Positions 15,830-26,085 of a stretch of 64,000 bases of DNA are shown here, piece after piece; position 1 is the stretch's first letter, and the number at the start of each line of letters is the position of its first letter. The stretch covers positions 148,623-212,622 of the forward strand of contig NZ_JAFCJJ010000010.1 of assembly GCF_018131015.1 (NCBI RefSeq), read 5' to 3'. The stretch comes from Bradyrhizobium diazoefficiens. Its GTDB lineage: Bacteria > Pseudomonadota > Alphaproteobacteria > Rhizobiales > Xanthobacteraceae. The translations under genes were made by a program, and so were the position numbers. The notes under the pieces are model-generated. The model was not told the DNA's origin, searched no databases, and saw only the letters and a program-made list of their open reading frames with translations.

Positions 15830-17198
15830 CGGTGCGCGCCAGTTTGCCGGCCGGCGTGACGTCGAGCGCCTCGACGAAGCGGATCACCGCCGGCACCTTG
15901 TGGGAGGCGAGCTGGCTGCGGCACTGCTGCAGGATCTGGTCGCGGATTTCCTTGGCCCGCGCCGGATCGGTGCCGTCGGCGAGGATCACGTCGGCCACCA
16001 CGATGCCGCCGGTGATCGGGCTCTTGCGCGATTTCGCCCGCGACATCCGCACGTCGCCATGGCGGTTGATGACCGCCTCGATCTCCTCGGGATGGACCTT
16101 CAGCCCGCCGATGTTGATGATGCCGCCGCGGCGGCCGACGAAATAATAGCGGTCGCCGCGCAACTCGACGATGTCGCCGCTGTCGACGAAGCCGTCGGCA
16201 TCGGTGAGGGCTGCGGCATTACGGCCGATATAGGCGTGCGCGGTGCGCGTCGAGCGGATGCGCAGCGAGCCGTCGACGACCTTCATCTCGACGCCGTTGC
16301 GGTTGCCGAGATAGTTTTGCGGAAAGCCTTCCAGCCCGTCGTTGACGGCGAAGCCGACGCCGGCCTCGGTCGAGGCATAGGCATGGCCGATGGAAGCGTC
16401 CGGGAATGCCGCCTTCAGGCCGTCGAGCACGGCCTGGTCGGCGATCTCGCCGGAGAGGCGGACATAGCGCGGGGCGAACTGCGCGGCCGCGCCGCTCATC
16501 AAAAGCTTGCGCCAGTGCGAGGGCGTGCCCGAGATGTGCGAGACGCCGCGCGCATTCAGCCGCGCGACATGATCGGCGAGCGCCTCGTGCGGATCCGACA
16601 GCACCATCGAGCCGCCCGACAGGACGGCACGGAGGAAGATCTGCAGGCCGCCATAGCGGCGGATGTCGTAGAACGTGGCCCACACCGGCGCCGGTCCCTT
16701 CGCAGGACCCTCGGCGACGATGGCGCCGGTCAGCGCTTCCAGGCTGTGGCCGACGATTTTCGGGACGCCCGAGGTGCCCGAGGTCAGCATCAGCCATTCG
16801 GTGGCGCGCTCGGTTGAGGCCGGCGCGGCGGCTTCAAGCGGCAATCGTGCGGTGACGACCAGCGGCACGCCGTCCCAGGAATCGGGCTCGTCAGTGACGA
16901 CGGCGTCGATGCCGGCATCGGCCATCAACGCATCGAGATGCGCCGGATTGAGATCGGGCGGACACAGCAGCATGCGGCGGGCGATGCCGTCGAGCTCGAT
17001 CATGGCAAGGCCCGATCGGAGCTGGTCGGACAATTTCAGCAACACCGCGCGGCCGGACAGCTCGCGCAGGCGGCCGCCCAGAACCGTTTGCGACAGGACG
17101 TCGGTCAGCGACACGACGTCGTGCGCGTCCGACAGCGTGCGTCCCTTCAGCTCCGCGCCGAGATGGTCGCGGAGCGCAAATATCTCACGCGGGGACAT
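15822..17198 (-). CDS. Adenylate-forming acyl/aryl ligase, part of ACP trio
   Basis: A 458-residue AMP-binding enzyme, shorter than most acyl-CoA ligases. Core motifs are LMLTSGTSGVPKIVGHS (phosphate loop), YASTEAGVGFAV (A5), DSGDIVEL with GRRGGIINIGGLKVHPEEIE (A7-A8), and the C-terminal TPAGKLART with the catalytic lysine. The gene overlaps the acyl carrier protein gene by 14 bases, so its acceptor is probably that carrier rather than CoA. The substrate acid is not predictable by eye. No elongating or condensing enzyme is next to it. Confidence 0.85.
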   Translation of the reverse strand: MSPREIFALRDHLGAELKGRTLSDAHDVVSLTDVLSQTVLGGRLRELSGRAVLLKLSDQLRSGLAMIELDGIARRMLLCPPDLNPAHLDALMADAGIDAVVTDEPDSWDGVPLVVTARLPLEAAAPASTERATEWLMLTSGTSGVPKIVGHSLEALTGAIVAEGPAKGPAPVWATFYDIRRYGGLQIFLRAVLSGGSMVLSDPHEALADHVARLNARGVSHISGTPSHWRKLLMSGAAAQFAPRYVRLSGEIADQAVLDGLKAAFPDASIGHAYASTEAGVGFAVNDGLEGFPQNYLGNRNGVEMKVVDGSLRIRSTRTAHAYIGRNAAALTDADGFVDSGDIVELRGDRYYFVGRRGGIINIGGLKVHPEEIEAVINRHGDVRMSRAKSRKSPITGGIVVADVILADGTDPARAKEIRDQILQQCRSQLASHKVPAVIRFVEALDVTPAGKLARTDA

Positions 17199-17430
17199 TT
17201 TCGTAGGCCCGCACGAAATCGCCCACGGTGGCGGGGAACGCGGCGTCCTCGGCAATGGTGAAGGGATCAACGCCGGTCTCGTCCTCGAGGCGCGCGACCA
17301 GGATCGCGAAAGCGAGCGAGTCAAAACCCGTCTCGTGCAGGGACAGGTCGTCCGTGAGCTCGGGAAGCGTGACGTGCTGCTCTTTGGCGATCTGCTGGAT
17401 CGCGTCAATAACCCTGGACCTGACCGACAT
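17185..17430 (-). CDS. Discrete acyl carrier protein
   Basis: An 81-residue acidic carrier with the phosphopantetheine site in GFDSLAFAILVARLED (Ser of DSL). It differs from housekeeping AcpP in the residues around the site and lies in a dedicated operon with a ligase and a reductase. The ATG is preceded by AGAGGCAGCC; a TTG upstream is possible but less likely. It is the first gene of the trio, 142 bases from the end of the upstream acyl-CoA synthetase gene. Confidence 0.88.
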   Translation of the reverse strand: MSVRSRVIDAIQQIAKEQHVTLPELTDDLSLHETGFDSLAFAILVARLEDETGVDPFTIAEDAAFPATVGDFVRAYENVPA

Positions 17431-17572
17431 GGCTGCCTCTTGGTTAATCAAATGTTGGCGTTATGGCGGCTCTTCATGACCGCCTCCCCATCGCCGTCTG
17501 TTTACCCGACAGAAGTAAATGGCCTCTTGGACAATTCAGATAAAATTGGACCCATCTCCCGATTTCGTCCGG

Positions 17573-19378
17573 CTACAGCCGGATCGCACCATCAACAATC
17601 CGTGCGTATGCGTCCCGGTCCAGCGCAACATAGGCGCCGGATGTCGGCTCGAGCATGAACAGCGGATCAGAGATCGCGTTCGGGTCGAACCCTTCGCGCG
17701 CGAGCTCGCCTTTCTTCTGCTTGAAGGTCTCGGTCGCATCGAGCTCGCGCGAGATGCGGACGAAAACCGGGCGCGCGTAGACCGGCAGGCGCTGCGCGAG
17801 ATGGGCGGGCAGCGCGGCGATGTCGAAACCTTCGTTGACGACGATGGCGCTCATGCCGGCGCGGCCGTCGGCGCCGGGAATGGCGACGCCATAGGTGGTG
17901 GCGTCGATCACGCCGGTGAAGTCGCGTACGGCATCGTTGACCTCCGACGTCGCGACGTTCTCGCCCTTCCAGCGGAAAGTGTCGCCGATGCGGTCGACGA
18001 AATGGAAGAAGCCCTTGTCGTCGAGCCGCATCAGATCGCCGGTGCGGAACCAGGCATCGCCCTTGGCGAAGACGTCGCGCAAGATCTTCTTTTCGGTCTC
18101 GCCGGCATCGGTATAGCCCTCGAAGCGGCCGCCGCCCTGCTCCGCCCTGCCGATGCGGCCGATGGCCTCGCCGGCCTCGCCGCGGGCGCAGGCGATGCAG
18201 AACCCCTCGTCATTGCGCAGCGGCGCGCCGCTGTCGGGATCGAGCCTGACGAGGCTTGCGGGAAACCGATGCGCGAGCAGCGGCGGAATGCGGCCGATCG
18301 CGCCGACCTGGCCCTCGACGTTGAACAGCGAGAAATTGCCTTCGGTCGCCGCATAGAATTCGAGGATGCGGGGAATGGCGAAGCGGCCCTGAAAATCCTC
18401 CCAGATGTCGCCGCGCAGGCCGTTGCCGCAGACCATGCGCAGGCGATGGCAGCTCTCGTATTCCGAGGGCGGCGCCTTGAGCAGATAGCGGCAGAGCTCG
18501 CCGATATACTGGAACAGCGTGCAGTCGTGCCGCACGATGTCGGACCAGAAATTCGAGGCGGAGAATTTTTCGGCGATCACCACCGAGCCGCCGGCCGCCA
18601 GCATGCTGCACGGCGCGACGATGCCGCCGACCGAGTGGAACAGCGGCAGGCAGTCATAGAGGCGGTCCTGCGGGCTCGCGCCGGTGAGGCCTGCGAACCA
18701 GAAACCCCAGTTGAGGATGCGGCGGTGGCTGATGCTGGCGGCCTTGGGCAGGCCCGTGGTGCCGGAGGTGTAGATCAGGAGCGCGCGGTCGTCGATGCTG
18801 ACGTCGCCATGCTCGTCCATCGAGAGCGGACCGTCGTCGAGCGCGGCCAGCGCGACGTCGATGGCGCGCTCGCTGCTTGCATCGCCATGAGTCCAGATGC
18901 TGGCTGCGGTCTTGAGATGCGGCGCCGCCCTCTCCAGCGTCTCGGTCAACTCATGCGCGACGATGATGTGGGCAGGCCTGGCTACGTCGATGCAATGCGC
19001 GAGCGACTGTCCGACCAGCCTGGTGTTGAGCAGCGCGGCCACGCCGCCGACGCGGCTGATGCCGAGCCAGGCGGCGACATAGTCGATGCCGTTCGGCATG
19101 AGCAGGGCGACGGTGTCGCCCCTGGCCAGTCCGACCGAGCGCGCCCAGCGCGCATAGCGGGCGATGCGTCGCGACAGGCCGTCATAGTCGAGGGTTGCCT
19201 CGTCCATGACGAGCGCGACGCGCGCGGGCTGACGCCGGGCCCAGTCGTCGACGACATCGGCAAACAGCCGGCCTGGCAGCTTCTCGATCCGTGCGGTGAG
19301 CTCGATCGCCTTCAGCCAGATCTTTGAGGCCGAGGGCGCGCGCGCGGCCTTCGGTTGCTCGATGACGCCGGTGGTCAT
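17573..19378 (-). CDS. Long-chain acyl-CoA synthetase, FATP-like type
   Basis: A 601-residue AMP-forming ligase activating long-chain or related acids to CoA thioesters. Motifs: LLIYTSGTTGLPKAASISH (phosphate loop, around residue 200), YAATEGNFSLFN (A5), FRTGDLMR and the hinge DRIGDTFRWKGENVAT, the last being characteristic of the fatty-acid-transport-protein branch. The protein is probably membrane associated without spanning it. It is on the same strand as the ACP trio but separated by a gap large enough for a promoter, so shared transcription is uncertain. Confidence 0.9.
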   Translation of the reverse strand: MTTGVIEQPKAARAPSASKIWLKAIELTARIEKLPGRLFADVVDDWARRQPARVALVMDEATLDYDGLSRRIARYARWARSVGLARGDTVALLMPNGIDYVAAWLGISRVGGVAALLNTRLVGQSLAHCIDVARPAHIIVAHELTETLERAAPHLKTAASIWTHGDASSERAIDVALAALDDGPLSMDEHGDVSIDDRALLIYTSGTTGLPKAASISHRRILNWGFWFAGLTGASPQDRLYDCLPLFHSVGGIVAPCSMLAAGGSVVIAEKFSASNFWSDIVRHDCTLFQYIGELCRYLLKAPPSEYESCHRLRMVCGNGLRGDIWEDFQGRFAIPRILEFYAATEGNFSLFNVEGQVGAIGRIPPLLAHRFPASLVRLDPDSGAPLRNDEGFCIACARGEAGEAIGRIGRAEQGGGRFEGYTDAGETEKKILRDVFAKGDAWFRTGDLMRLDDKGFFHFVDRIGDTFRWKGENVATSEVNDAVRDFTGVIDATTYGVAIPGADGRAGMSAIVVNEGFDIAALPAHLAQRLPVYARPVFVRISRELDATETFKQKKGELAREGFDPNAISDPLFMLEPTSGAYVALDRDAYARIVDGAIRL

Positions 19379-19508
19379 GCCGTTAATCTCTCGGGCCGTG
19401 CCTGATGAATGGCGGCAGCTTAGCCCCCACGCCCTGCCCAGATGTTAAGAGACAAGGTAAAAGGGGCCCGGGCGAAGATTAACTGCAGTGATCCGCCTCA
19501 GCGGGCGG

Positions 19509-19778
19509 TCAGTACACCTTCTTGTGCTTCCGGCGCGGCGGCGGCTCGTTGAAGGCAAAATAGGGATTGAGGTCGCAGCTGGCCGAGCGTCCCATCGCCG
19601 TGGCGCGGCACTGCGGCAGCGACGTGAAGGAACAGTCGTAATAGTCCCCGCCGCCCCGGCCGCCGCCTGTGTAGATATGCATGCAGACGGGGTAGCGCGG
19701 ATCATAGGTCTGGGCACCGGCATCCGCCGCCACGAACAGCGTGGCGATCGCAGTGAGGCTCAGAAGAAGCGGGCGCAT
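19509..19778 (-). CDS. DUF3551 small secreted protein
   Basis: An 89-residue protein with a signal peptide (cleavage near DAGA) and the DUF3551 pattern YPVCMHIY, YYDCSFTSLPQCRATAMG, ASCDLNPYF, with four cysteines likely forming two disulfides. Many paralogues of this family exist in Bradyrhizobium genomes; the role is unknown. The start was placed at the second in-frame ATG, preceded by AGGATTTCCG. Upstream on the minus strand GGAAC is followed after 17 bases by CATT, a weak resemblance to an EcfG promoter. Confidence 0.8.
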   Translation of the reverse strand: MRPLLLSLTAIATLFVAADAGAQTYDPRYPVCMHIYTGGGRGGGDYYDCSFTSLPQCRATAMGRSASCDLNPYFAFNEPPPRRKHKKVY

Positions 19779-20203
19779 CGGAAATCCTCGAATCGATGAC
19801 AATGGCAGGCGTTATGCGATGCCGATATGGCACAATGACGCGCAAGAAGCGATCGTTCCGGATCAAGGCTCTCTCGCTTGTGACACGCGGTGAAACACAG
19901 GGACATCGCGCCGCAGCAACAGGAAAGCGGGAAGGCTCTCTATTTCCGGCCTGCAAGGAACGCATATCTCGCAGCAACCGTTCTTGGACAAAGGTCGCAA
20001 GCTGGCGGGACAGGATTCCGTTCGCAGGCGGGAGCGAACGGACTAGTCTTTCGCAGACAATTCCGGCCCCGGACCGACGACGTTCCAGGGCGATCAACAA
20101 GCATATGGGCTGAAGGAAACGCACTTTCGCACGCGGGTTCTCGCGTGCGGCTCCGCGTGTTGCGCGCGGAGAAGATGCGCTGGCAGGCCGGTGGTCTCAG
20201 GGC
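19779..20203. other. Long gap before the RND transporter gene
   Basis: About 425 bases with no convincing gene; short open frames here lack ribosome sites and have poor codon pattern. It holds a perfect sigma-EcfG-type promoter pointing to the RND gene, and a hairpin-capable GCACGCGGGTTCTCGCGTGC about 70 bases before that gene's start. Confidence 0.55.
19957..19982 (+). promoter_or_regulatory. Predicted sigma-EcfG promoter upstream of the RND transporter gene
   Basis: GGAAC, 17 bases, CGTT on the plus strand, a perfect consensus match. The RND start codon is some 220 bases away, which would give a leader of about 210 bases; alternatively it drives an unannotated small RNA. Confidence 0.5.
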
Positions 20204-23200
20204 ATGCAAGAGAGCTTCTCGTCTCCGTTCATCCGCTATCCGATCGGCACCTCCCTGCTGATGGCGGGCATCCTGTTCGTGGGCCTCGTGGCCTACCCCC
20301 TGCTGCCGGTCGCGCCGCTGCCCCAGGTCGACTTTCCGACCATCCAGGTCTCCGCATCGCTTCCCGGCGGCAGCCCCGAAACCATGGCGTCGTCCGTGGC
20401 CCAGCCGCTCGAGCGCCAGCTCGCGCAGATCCCCGGCATCACGCAGATGACCTCGACGAGCTCGCTCGGCTCGGCCTCGATCACCCTCCAGTTCGACCTC
20501 AACCGCCTGATCGATGCCGCCGCCAACGACGTGCAGGCCGCCATCAACGCGGCCAGCGGCCAGTTGCCGAAGAACCTGCCTTCGCCGCCGACCTACCGCA
20601 AGGTCAATCCGGCGGACTCCCCGATCATGATCCTGTCGGCGACATCAGACACGCTGCCGCTGACCTCTGTCAGCGACCGCACCGACGCCCAGCTCGCGCA
20701 GCAGATCAGCCAGCTTCCCGGCGTCGCCCAGGTCTATGTCGGCGGGCAGCAGAAGCCCTCGGTGCGGGTCCAGATCGATCCCGCCAAGCTCGTCGCCAAG
20801 GGATTCTCGCTGGAGGACGTACGCGGCCAGATCGCGATCGCGACGGCCGACAGCCCGAAGGGCAATATCGACGGCGCGCGGCGCGCCTACACCATTTACG
20901 CCAACGACCAGCTATTCGAGCCCGCGCACTGGAACGACGTCATCATCGCCTATCGCAACGGCGCGCCCTTGCGGATTCGCGACATCGGCGAGGCCGTGTC
21001 CGGCCCGGAGGACATGAAGACCGCGGCCTGGGCCGACGGCAAGCGCGGCGTATTCCTGGTCATCTTCAAGCAGCCCGGCGCCAACGTCATCGAGACGGTC
21101 GACCGCATCAAGGCGAAACTGCCGCGGCTGATCGCGGCGATTCCGCCCGCGATCAAGATCAAGATCATCAGCGACCGCACCATCACCATCCGCGCCGCGG
21201 TGGAGGACGTGCAGATCACGCTTCTGATCACCATCGTGCTGGTGGTGATGGTGATCTTCATCTTCCTGCGCAGCTTCTGGGCCACCATCATCCCGAGCAT
21301 CACCGTGCCGCTGGCGCTGCTCGGGGCCTGCTCGCTGATGTGGGTGTTCGGCTACTCGCTGGACAATCTGTCGCTGATGGCCCTGACCATCGCGGTCGGC
21401 TTCGTGGTCGACGACGCCATCGTGATGCTGGAGAACATCACGCGCTATGTCGAACGCGGCGAGAGCCCGCTCGCCGCCTCCTACAAGGGCGCGGCCGAGA
21501 TCGGCTTCACCATCGTCTCCATCAGCATCTCGCTGATCGCGGTGCTGATCCCGCTGCTCCTGATGGGCGGCATCATCGGCCGGCTGTTCCGCGAATTCGC
21601 CGTGACGCTGTCGATGGCGATCCTCGTCTCGCTCGTTGTGTCGCTGACCCTGACGCCGATGATGGCCTCGCGTTTCCTGCGCGATGACCACGAGGCGCGG
21701 CACGGCCGCTTCTACCAACGGAGCGAGCGGATGTTCGAGCGCCTGCTCGGCGCCTATGAGCGCGGGCTGGACCTCGCGCTGCGGCACAGCTTCGTCACGC
21801 TTCTCATCTTCTTCGGCACGGTGGCGCTGTCGGCATGGCTGTTCATCCTGATCCCCAAGGGGTTCTTCCCGCAGCAGGACAACGGCTTCCTCACCGCGGT
21901 GTCGGAGATGCCCCAGGACATCTCCTTCACCGAGATGAAGCGCCGGCAGGAAGAGCTCAACGCCATCGTGCAGGCCGACCCCGCCGTCGACTCCATCGCC
22001 ATGTTCATCGGCGGCGGCGGCACGGCGCTGAATTCGGGGCGCATGTACATCACGCTCAAGCCGATCGCGGAGCGTGGGGCCAATGCACAGCAGATCATCG
22101 CAAGGCTGCGGCCGAAGCTCGCCGAGGTCGAGGGCGCCCGCCTCTACATGCAGGCCTCGCAGGACGTGCGCCTAGGGGGCCGCGCCACCCGCACCCAGTT
22201 CGAGTTCACGCTCCAGGACGCCAATCTCGCCGAGCTGAACGAATGGGCGCCGAAGATCCTGGCCGGCATGAAGGACCTGCCGGAACTCCGCGACGTCGCC
22301 ACCGACCAGCAGACCGAGGGCACGACCCTGCAGCTCGCGATCAATCGCGACGCCGCCGCGCGCTACGGCATCCAGCCGCAACTGATCGACGACACGCTCT
22401 ACGACGCCTTCGGCCAGCGCCAGGTGGCGCAATATTTCACCCAGACCAACAGCTATCACGTGGTGCTCGAGATCACGCCGGCGCTGCAGGGCAAGCTCGA
22501 TACGCTCGACAAGCTCTACATCAAGTCGCCGCTGACCGGCGACCAGGTCCCGCTTTCGGTAATCTGCAACTGGACCGACGAGCCGGTGCGGCCGCTCGCG
22601 ATCGCGCACCAGGGCCAGTTTCCGGCGGTGACGATCAGCTTCAATCTCGCCGAGAATGTCGCGCTCGGACAGGCGACCGGCGCGGTGCTGCGCGCGGTCG
22701 GCGAGATGGGCGCGCCGCCGACGCTGTCGACGAGCTTCCAGGGCACCGCGCAGGCGTTCCAGCAATCGCTTGGCACCGTGCCGATGCTGATCCTCGCCGC
22801 TCTCGTCGTGGTCTATCTGGTGCTGGGGGTGCTCTACGAGAGCTACATCCACCCGCTGACCATCCTGTCCACGCTGCCGTCGGCCGGCGTCGGCGCGATC
22901 GCGATCCTGATGATCTTCGGCTTCGACTTCAGCCTGATCGCGCTGATCGGCGTCATCCTGCTGATCGGCATCGTCAAGAAGAACGGCATCATGATGGTGG
23001 ATTTCGCCATCGCGGCCGAGCGCGAGCAGCATCTGACGCCCGAGCAGTCGATCCGCCAGGCCGCGCTCTTGCGCTTCCGGCCGATCATGATGACGACGAT
23101 GGCCGCACTTCTCGGCGGCGTTCCCCTGATGCTCGGCACCGGCACCGGCGCCGAAATCCGCCAGCCGCTCGGCTATGCCATGGTCGGCGGCCTGATCGTG

Positions 23201-23338
23201 AGCCAGGCGCTGACCCTGTTCACGACCCCCGTCGTCTATCTCTATCTCGACCGCTTCTCCAACCTGCTGTCGCGCTGGATGGCGAGGAAGCCGCAGGTCG
23301 AGGAGGTGCACGAGGAGCGGAAGGACGCGGCGGAGTAG
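20204..23338 (+). CDS. RND-family efflux transporter (MdtB/MdtC-like inner-membrane pump)
   Basis: A 1044-residue hydrophobe/amphiphile exporter with twelve expected membrane helices and two large periplasmic loops (about residues 35-335 and 555-860). The proton-relay pair of Asp lies in VGFVVDDAIVMLEN (near 403-404) and the partner Lys in VKKNGIMMVDFA (near 925). The N-terminus FIRYPIGTSLLMAG and PLPQVDFPTIQVSA are typical. No membrane-fusion adaptor or outer-membrane channel gene flanks it, so it is an orphan and must borrow them. A stress-type promoter lies well upstream. The start has only a weak ribosome site. Confidence 0.93.
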   Translation: MQESFSSPFIRYPIGTSLLMAGILFVGLVAYPLLPVAPLPQVDFPTIQVSASLPGGSPETMASSVAQPLERQLAQIPGITQMTSTSSLGSASITLQFDLNRLIDAAANDVQAAINAASGQLPKNLPSPPTYRKVNPADSPIMILSATSDTLPLTSVSDRTDAQLAQQISQLPGVAQVYVGGQQKPSVRVQIDPAKLVAKGFSLEDVRGQIAIATADSPKGNIDGARRAYTIYANDQLFEPAHWNDVIIAYRNGAPLRIRDIGEAVSGPEDMKTAAWADGKRGVFLVIFKQPGANVIETVDRIKAKLPRLIAAIPPAIKIKIISDRTITIRAAVEDVQITLLITIVLVVMVIFIFLRSFWATIIPSITVPLALLGACSLMWVFGYSLDNLSLMALTIAVGFVVDDAIVMLENITRYVERGESPLAASYKGAAEIGFTIVSISISLIAVLIPLLLMGGIIGRLFREFAVTLSMAILVSLVVSLTLTPMMASRFLRDDHEARHGRFYQRSERMFERLLGAYERGLDLALRHSFVTLLIFFGTVALSAWLFILIPKGFFPQQDNGFLTAVSEMPQDISFTEMKRRQEELNAIVQADPAVDSIAMFIGGGGTALNSGRMYITLKPIAERGANAQQIIARLRPKLAEVEGARLYMQASQDVRLGGRATRTQFEFTLQDANLAELNEWAPKILAGMKDLPELRDVATDQQTEGTTLQLAINRDAAARYGIQPQLIDDTLYDAFGQRQVAQYFTQTNSYHVVLEITPALQGKLDTLDKLYIKSPLTGDQVPLSVICNWTDEPVRPLAIAHQGQFPAVTISFNLAENVALGQATGAVLRAVGEMGAPPTLSTSFQGTAQAFQQSLGTVPMLILAALVVVYLVLGVLYESYIHPLTILSTLPSAGVGAIAILMIFGFDFSLIALIGVILLIGIVKKNGIMMVDFAIAAEREQHLTPEQSIRQAALLRFRPIMMTTMAALLGGVPLMLGTGTGAEIRQPLGYAMVGGLIVSQALTLFTTPVVYLYLDRFSNLLSRWMARKPQVEEVHEERKDAAE

Positions 23339-23363
23339 CCGGGACGACGCAGCATTCGCGATC

Positions 23364-23448
23364 GTCATGGCCGGGCTTGTCCCGGCCATCCACGCGGAGC
23401 CGCATGTGACCAAAGACGTGGATGCCCGGGACAAGCCCGGGCATGACG
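23364..23448. repeat. Dispersed palindromic repeat, family A, copy 3
   Basis: Opposed arms GTCATGGCCGGGCTTGTCCC and GGGACAAGCCCGGGCATGAC between the convergent RND and htpG genes, where it may serve as a shared transcript end. Confidence 0.85.
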
Positions 23449-23471
23449 AGCGGAGGGTGGCGTACGTTCGC

Positions 23472-25349
23472 CTACCCGCCCAGCCCCTGCAGCACCAGCC
23501 GGTTCAGCCGCGCCGCAAACGCGGCCGGGTCCTCGGGCAGCTCGCCGTCCAAAATCTGCGCCTGTTCGAGCAGGAGCAGGCTGAGATCGTCGACGTCCCT
23601 GGAGCCGGCCTGGGCCCTGGCGATCGCGACCACCATCGGATGGCGCAGATTGATCTCGAGCACCGGCCTGGTGCGCGTGCCGCGGTTCTGCTGCGCCAGC
23701 AGGCGCTCGAGCTCGCGGCTCGGGCCCTGGCTGTCGGCGACGAGGCAGGAGGCGGAGCTGGTGAGGCGCGACGATGCCTTGACGTCGCTGACGCGCTCGC
23801 CGAGCGCGGCCTTGATCAGGGCGATGGTGGCGGCCTCGTCCGCCGCCGGCTCGTCCTTGTTCGCCTCGTCCTTGTCGTCGAGGCGCGGGATCAGGTCGAG
23901 ATTGAGATCGCCCTGGCCCAGCGACTTCAGCGGCTTGCCCTCGAACTCCATCGGCATCGAGGTCCAGAAGGCGTCGACGGGATCGGTGAGCAGCAGCACC
24001 TCGATGCCGCGCGCCGTTGCCGCCTCGAGCCGCGGATTGGATTTCAGCCGCTCGATGCTGTCGCCGACGAGGAAATAGATCTCGGTCTGGTTCGGCTTGA
24101 AATCGGCGATGACCTGCTTCAGCGAGCGCTTCTCGCCGCTGGTGGTGGTGAAGCGCGACAGTGCGAGCAGCTTCTCGCGGCGCTCGAAATCCTCGTAAAT
24201 GCCTTCCTTCAGCAGCGCGCCGAAGGCGTCCCAGATCTTTGCAAAATTCTCGGCGTCCTTCTCGGCGAGGCTTTCCAGCTCGTTGACGACGCGCGTCGCT
24301 ACCGCCTTGCGGATCTGGGCGAGCTGCGGATTGTTCTGCAGCATCTCGCGCGAGATGTTGAGCGGAAGATCCTCGCTGTCGACCACGCCGCGGATGAAGC
24401 GCAGATAGCCCGGCAACAGATCGGCGTCGTCGGTGATGAAGACGCGGCGGACGTAGAGCTTGACGCGGCCCTTGCGCGAAGGCTCGAACAGGTCGAACGG
24501 CTTCTGCGACGGCGCGAACAGCAGCACGGCGTAGGAATAGCGGCCCTCGGCGCGATAATGCAGCGTCATCGCGGGATCGTCGAAGGCGGAGGCGATCTGC
24601 TGGTAGGCCTTCTTGTAATCCTCCGCCGTCAGCTCCGATTTCGAACGCTGCCACAGCGCGCTCGCCGAATTGATCTGGCGCGGCTCGCCTTCTTCCGGCA
24701 CGAGCTCGATGGGAAAGAGAATGTTGTCGGAATAGGCGCCGACGACGCGCTCGATCTGGTAGGTCTCGAGATACTTCTTCGCGTCGTCCTTCAGGTGCAA
24801 CACGATCTCGGTGCCGCGGGTGACGCGCGCCGCATCCTCTTCGCCGGCACGGGCGATCTCGAAGCCGGAACCGCCGGAGGACGTCCAGGTCCAGACGTCG
24901 CTCTCGCCGGCGCGGCGGCTGATGACGACGATCCTGTCGGCGACCATGAAGGCGGAATAGAACCCGACGCCGAACTGGCCGATCAGGCCGAGACCGTCCT
25001 TGGCTTCCTTCAGCTTCGACACGAAGGCCTTGGTGCCGGAGCGGGCGATGGTGCCGAGATGGTCGATCAGCTCCTGCCGCTCCATGCCGATGCCGTTGTC
25101 GGCGATGGTGAGCGTGCCGGCGGTCTTGTTCGGGATGATCCGGATCTTGAGCGCGTCGCCCTCGCCGAGCAGCGCCGGATTGGCGATCGCCTCGTAGCGC
25201 AGCTTGTCGCAGGCGTCGGAGGCGTTGGAAATGAGCTCGCGCAGAAAGATGTCGGTCTCCGAATAGACCGAGTGCACCATGAGGTGCAGAAGCTCGGAAA
25301 CCTCGGCCTGGAAAGGCTGCGTATGCGTAGCCGTATCGGACGTCGTCAT
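23472..25349 (-). CDS. htpG: Molecular chaperone HtpG (Hsp90)
   Basis: A 625-residue Hsp90. The N-terminal ATP-binding domain shows [19 protein letters not shown], the lid-side DNGIGM and [15 protein letters not shown]; the middle domain has [15 protein letters not shown] and [18 protein letters not shown]; the C-terminal dimerisation region follows. Length and order are normal for bacterial HtpG. It assists folding of client proteins under stress in the cytoplasm. No heat-shock promoter could be recognised with confidence in the short upstream gap, and no partner chaperone gene is adjacent. Confidence 0.97.
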   Translation of the reverse strand: MTTSDTATHTQPFQAEVSELLHLMVHSVYSETDIFLRELISNASDACDKLRYEAIANPALLGEGDALKIRIIPNKTAGTLTIADNGIGMERQELIDHLGTIARSGTKAFVSKLKEAKDGLGLIGQFGVGFYSAFMVADRIVVISRRAGESDVWTWTSSGGSGFEIARAGEEDAARVTRGTEIVLHLKDDAKKYLETYQIERVVGAYSDNILFPIELVPEEGEPRQINSASALWQRSKSELTAEDYKKAYQQIASAFDDPAMTLHYRAEGRYSYAVLLFAPSQKPFDLFEPSRKGRVKLYVRRVFITDDADLLPGYLRFIRGVVDSEDLPLNISREMLQNNPQLAQIRKAVATRVVNELESLAEKDAENFAKIWDAFGALLKEGIYEDFERREKLLALSRFTTTSGEKRSLKQVIADFKPNQTEIYFLVGDSIERLKSNPRLEAATARGIEVLLLTDPVDAFWTSMPMEFEGKPLKSLGQGDLNLDLIPRLDDKDEANKDEPAADEAATIALIKAALGERVSDVKASSRLTSSASCLVADSQGPSRELERLLAQQNRGTRTRPVLEINLRHPMVVAIARAQAGSRDVDDLSLLLLEQAQILDGELPEDPAAFAARLNRLVLQGLGG

Positions 25350-25483
25350 GCGTTTACCCGGTCAAAAGAAAGGGGAGGAACCCGGGATATAACGCGACGG
25401 GATAAGGGATCAAGTGGAGTGTGGACGGTACCCTTCTCGTGCAAGGCGCAAGAGGCGATCAGCCCCGCGGCCGCGACGCACAA

Positions 25484-25879
25484 TCAGGTTACGCAGCGAC
25501 CGGGCTGGAGCAGCTTGGCGACTTCGGTCAAGGAGCTGACCATCGGCTCGCAAGCGATCGGCCTGTTGCGACCCTGCTTCTGCAGCAGGGGAGCGGGCTT
25601 GGCGTTGCCGCTTTCGATCACGGCCGGCACCCGCAGCAGCACGGACGTATCGGCGAGATCGTTCAGCCGCATCGTCACTGTGCGAGTGGGAACCGCTGCC
25701 GGCCGAAGGGGGGTAATGCGGTCCGCCTTGCTGGCGCGATTGACGACATCAGCGGCGACCGACTTGCTGGAAACGGCCTGCCAGCGGTCGGAAAGGTCAT
25801 GGCCGGAGGCCAGCTGCACGGCGCCCAGCGTCGCGGCAAGCGCGACTGCACCCAGAAATACCTTTTGAATCTGTGACAT
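25484..25879 (-). CDS. Secreted protein of unknown function
   Basis: A 131-residue protein with a signal peptide (MSQIQKVFLGAVALAATLGA, cleavage near ASG). The mature part is basic, low in cysteine (ACEPM and GRCVT near the end could pair) and contains no domain I recognise. The start ATG is preceded by GAGGGACCAACCGTC. It lies upstream of htpG on the same strand with its own gap, so it is likely a separate unit. Confidence 0.6.
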   Translation of the reverse strand: MSQIQKVFLGAVALAATLGAVQLASGHDLSDRWQAVSSKSVAADVVNRASKADRITPLRPAAVPTRTVTMRLNDLADTSVLLRVPAVIESGNAKPAPLLQKQGRNRPIACEPMVSSLTEVAKLLQPGRCVT

Positions 25880-26085
25880 GACGGTTGGTCCCTCGCCCCA
25901 TGGCGATCGCGGGAACAACGCGGCAAACGGATCGGCGGTTCTGGGCAGCTTCGATCACATAACCGTGTACGAAAATGACACAGGATGCGGCAAAAAAAAT
26001 CGCAGCCCGCCTGGAACGACTTCCGCAGCTGCGAGTCGTCTCAACAGCCGGCTATTCCCCCCTGCCCCATAAGCCGGCGACGTAG

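Noticed and set aside
20204..23338. Part of a full MdtABC-type operon
   Set aside because: No adaptor or second pump gene lies on either side; the upstream 400 bases contain no trace of one.
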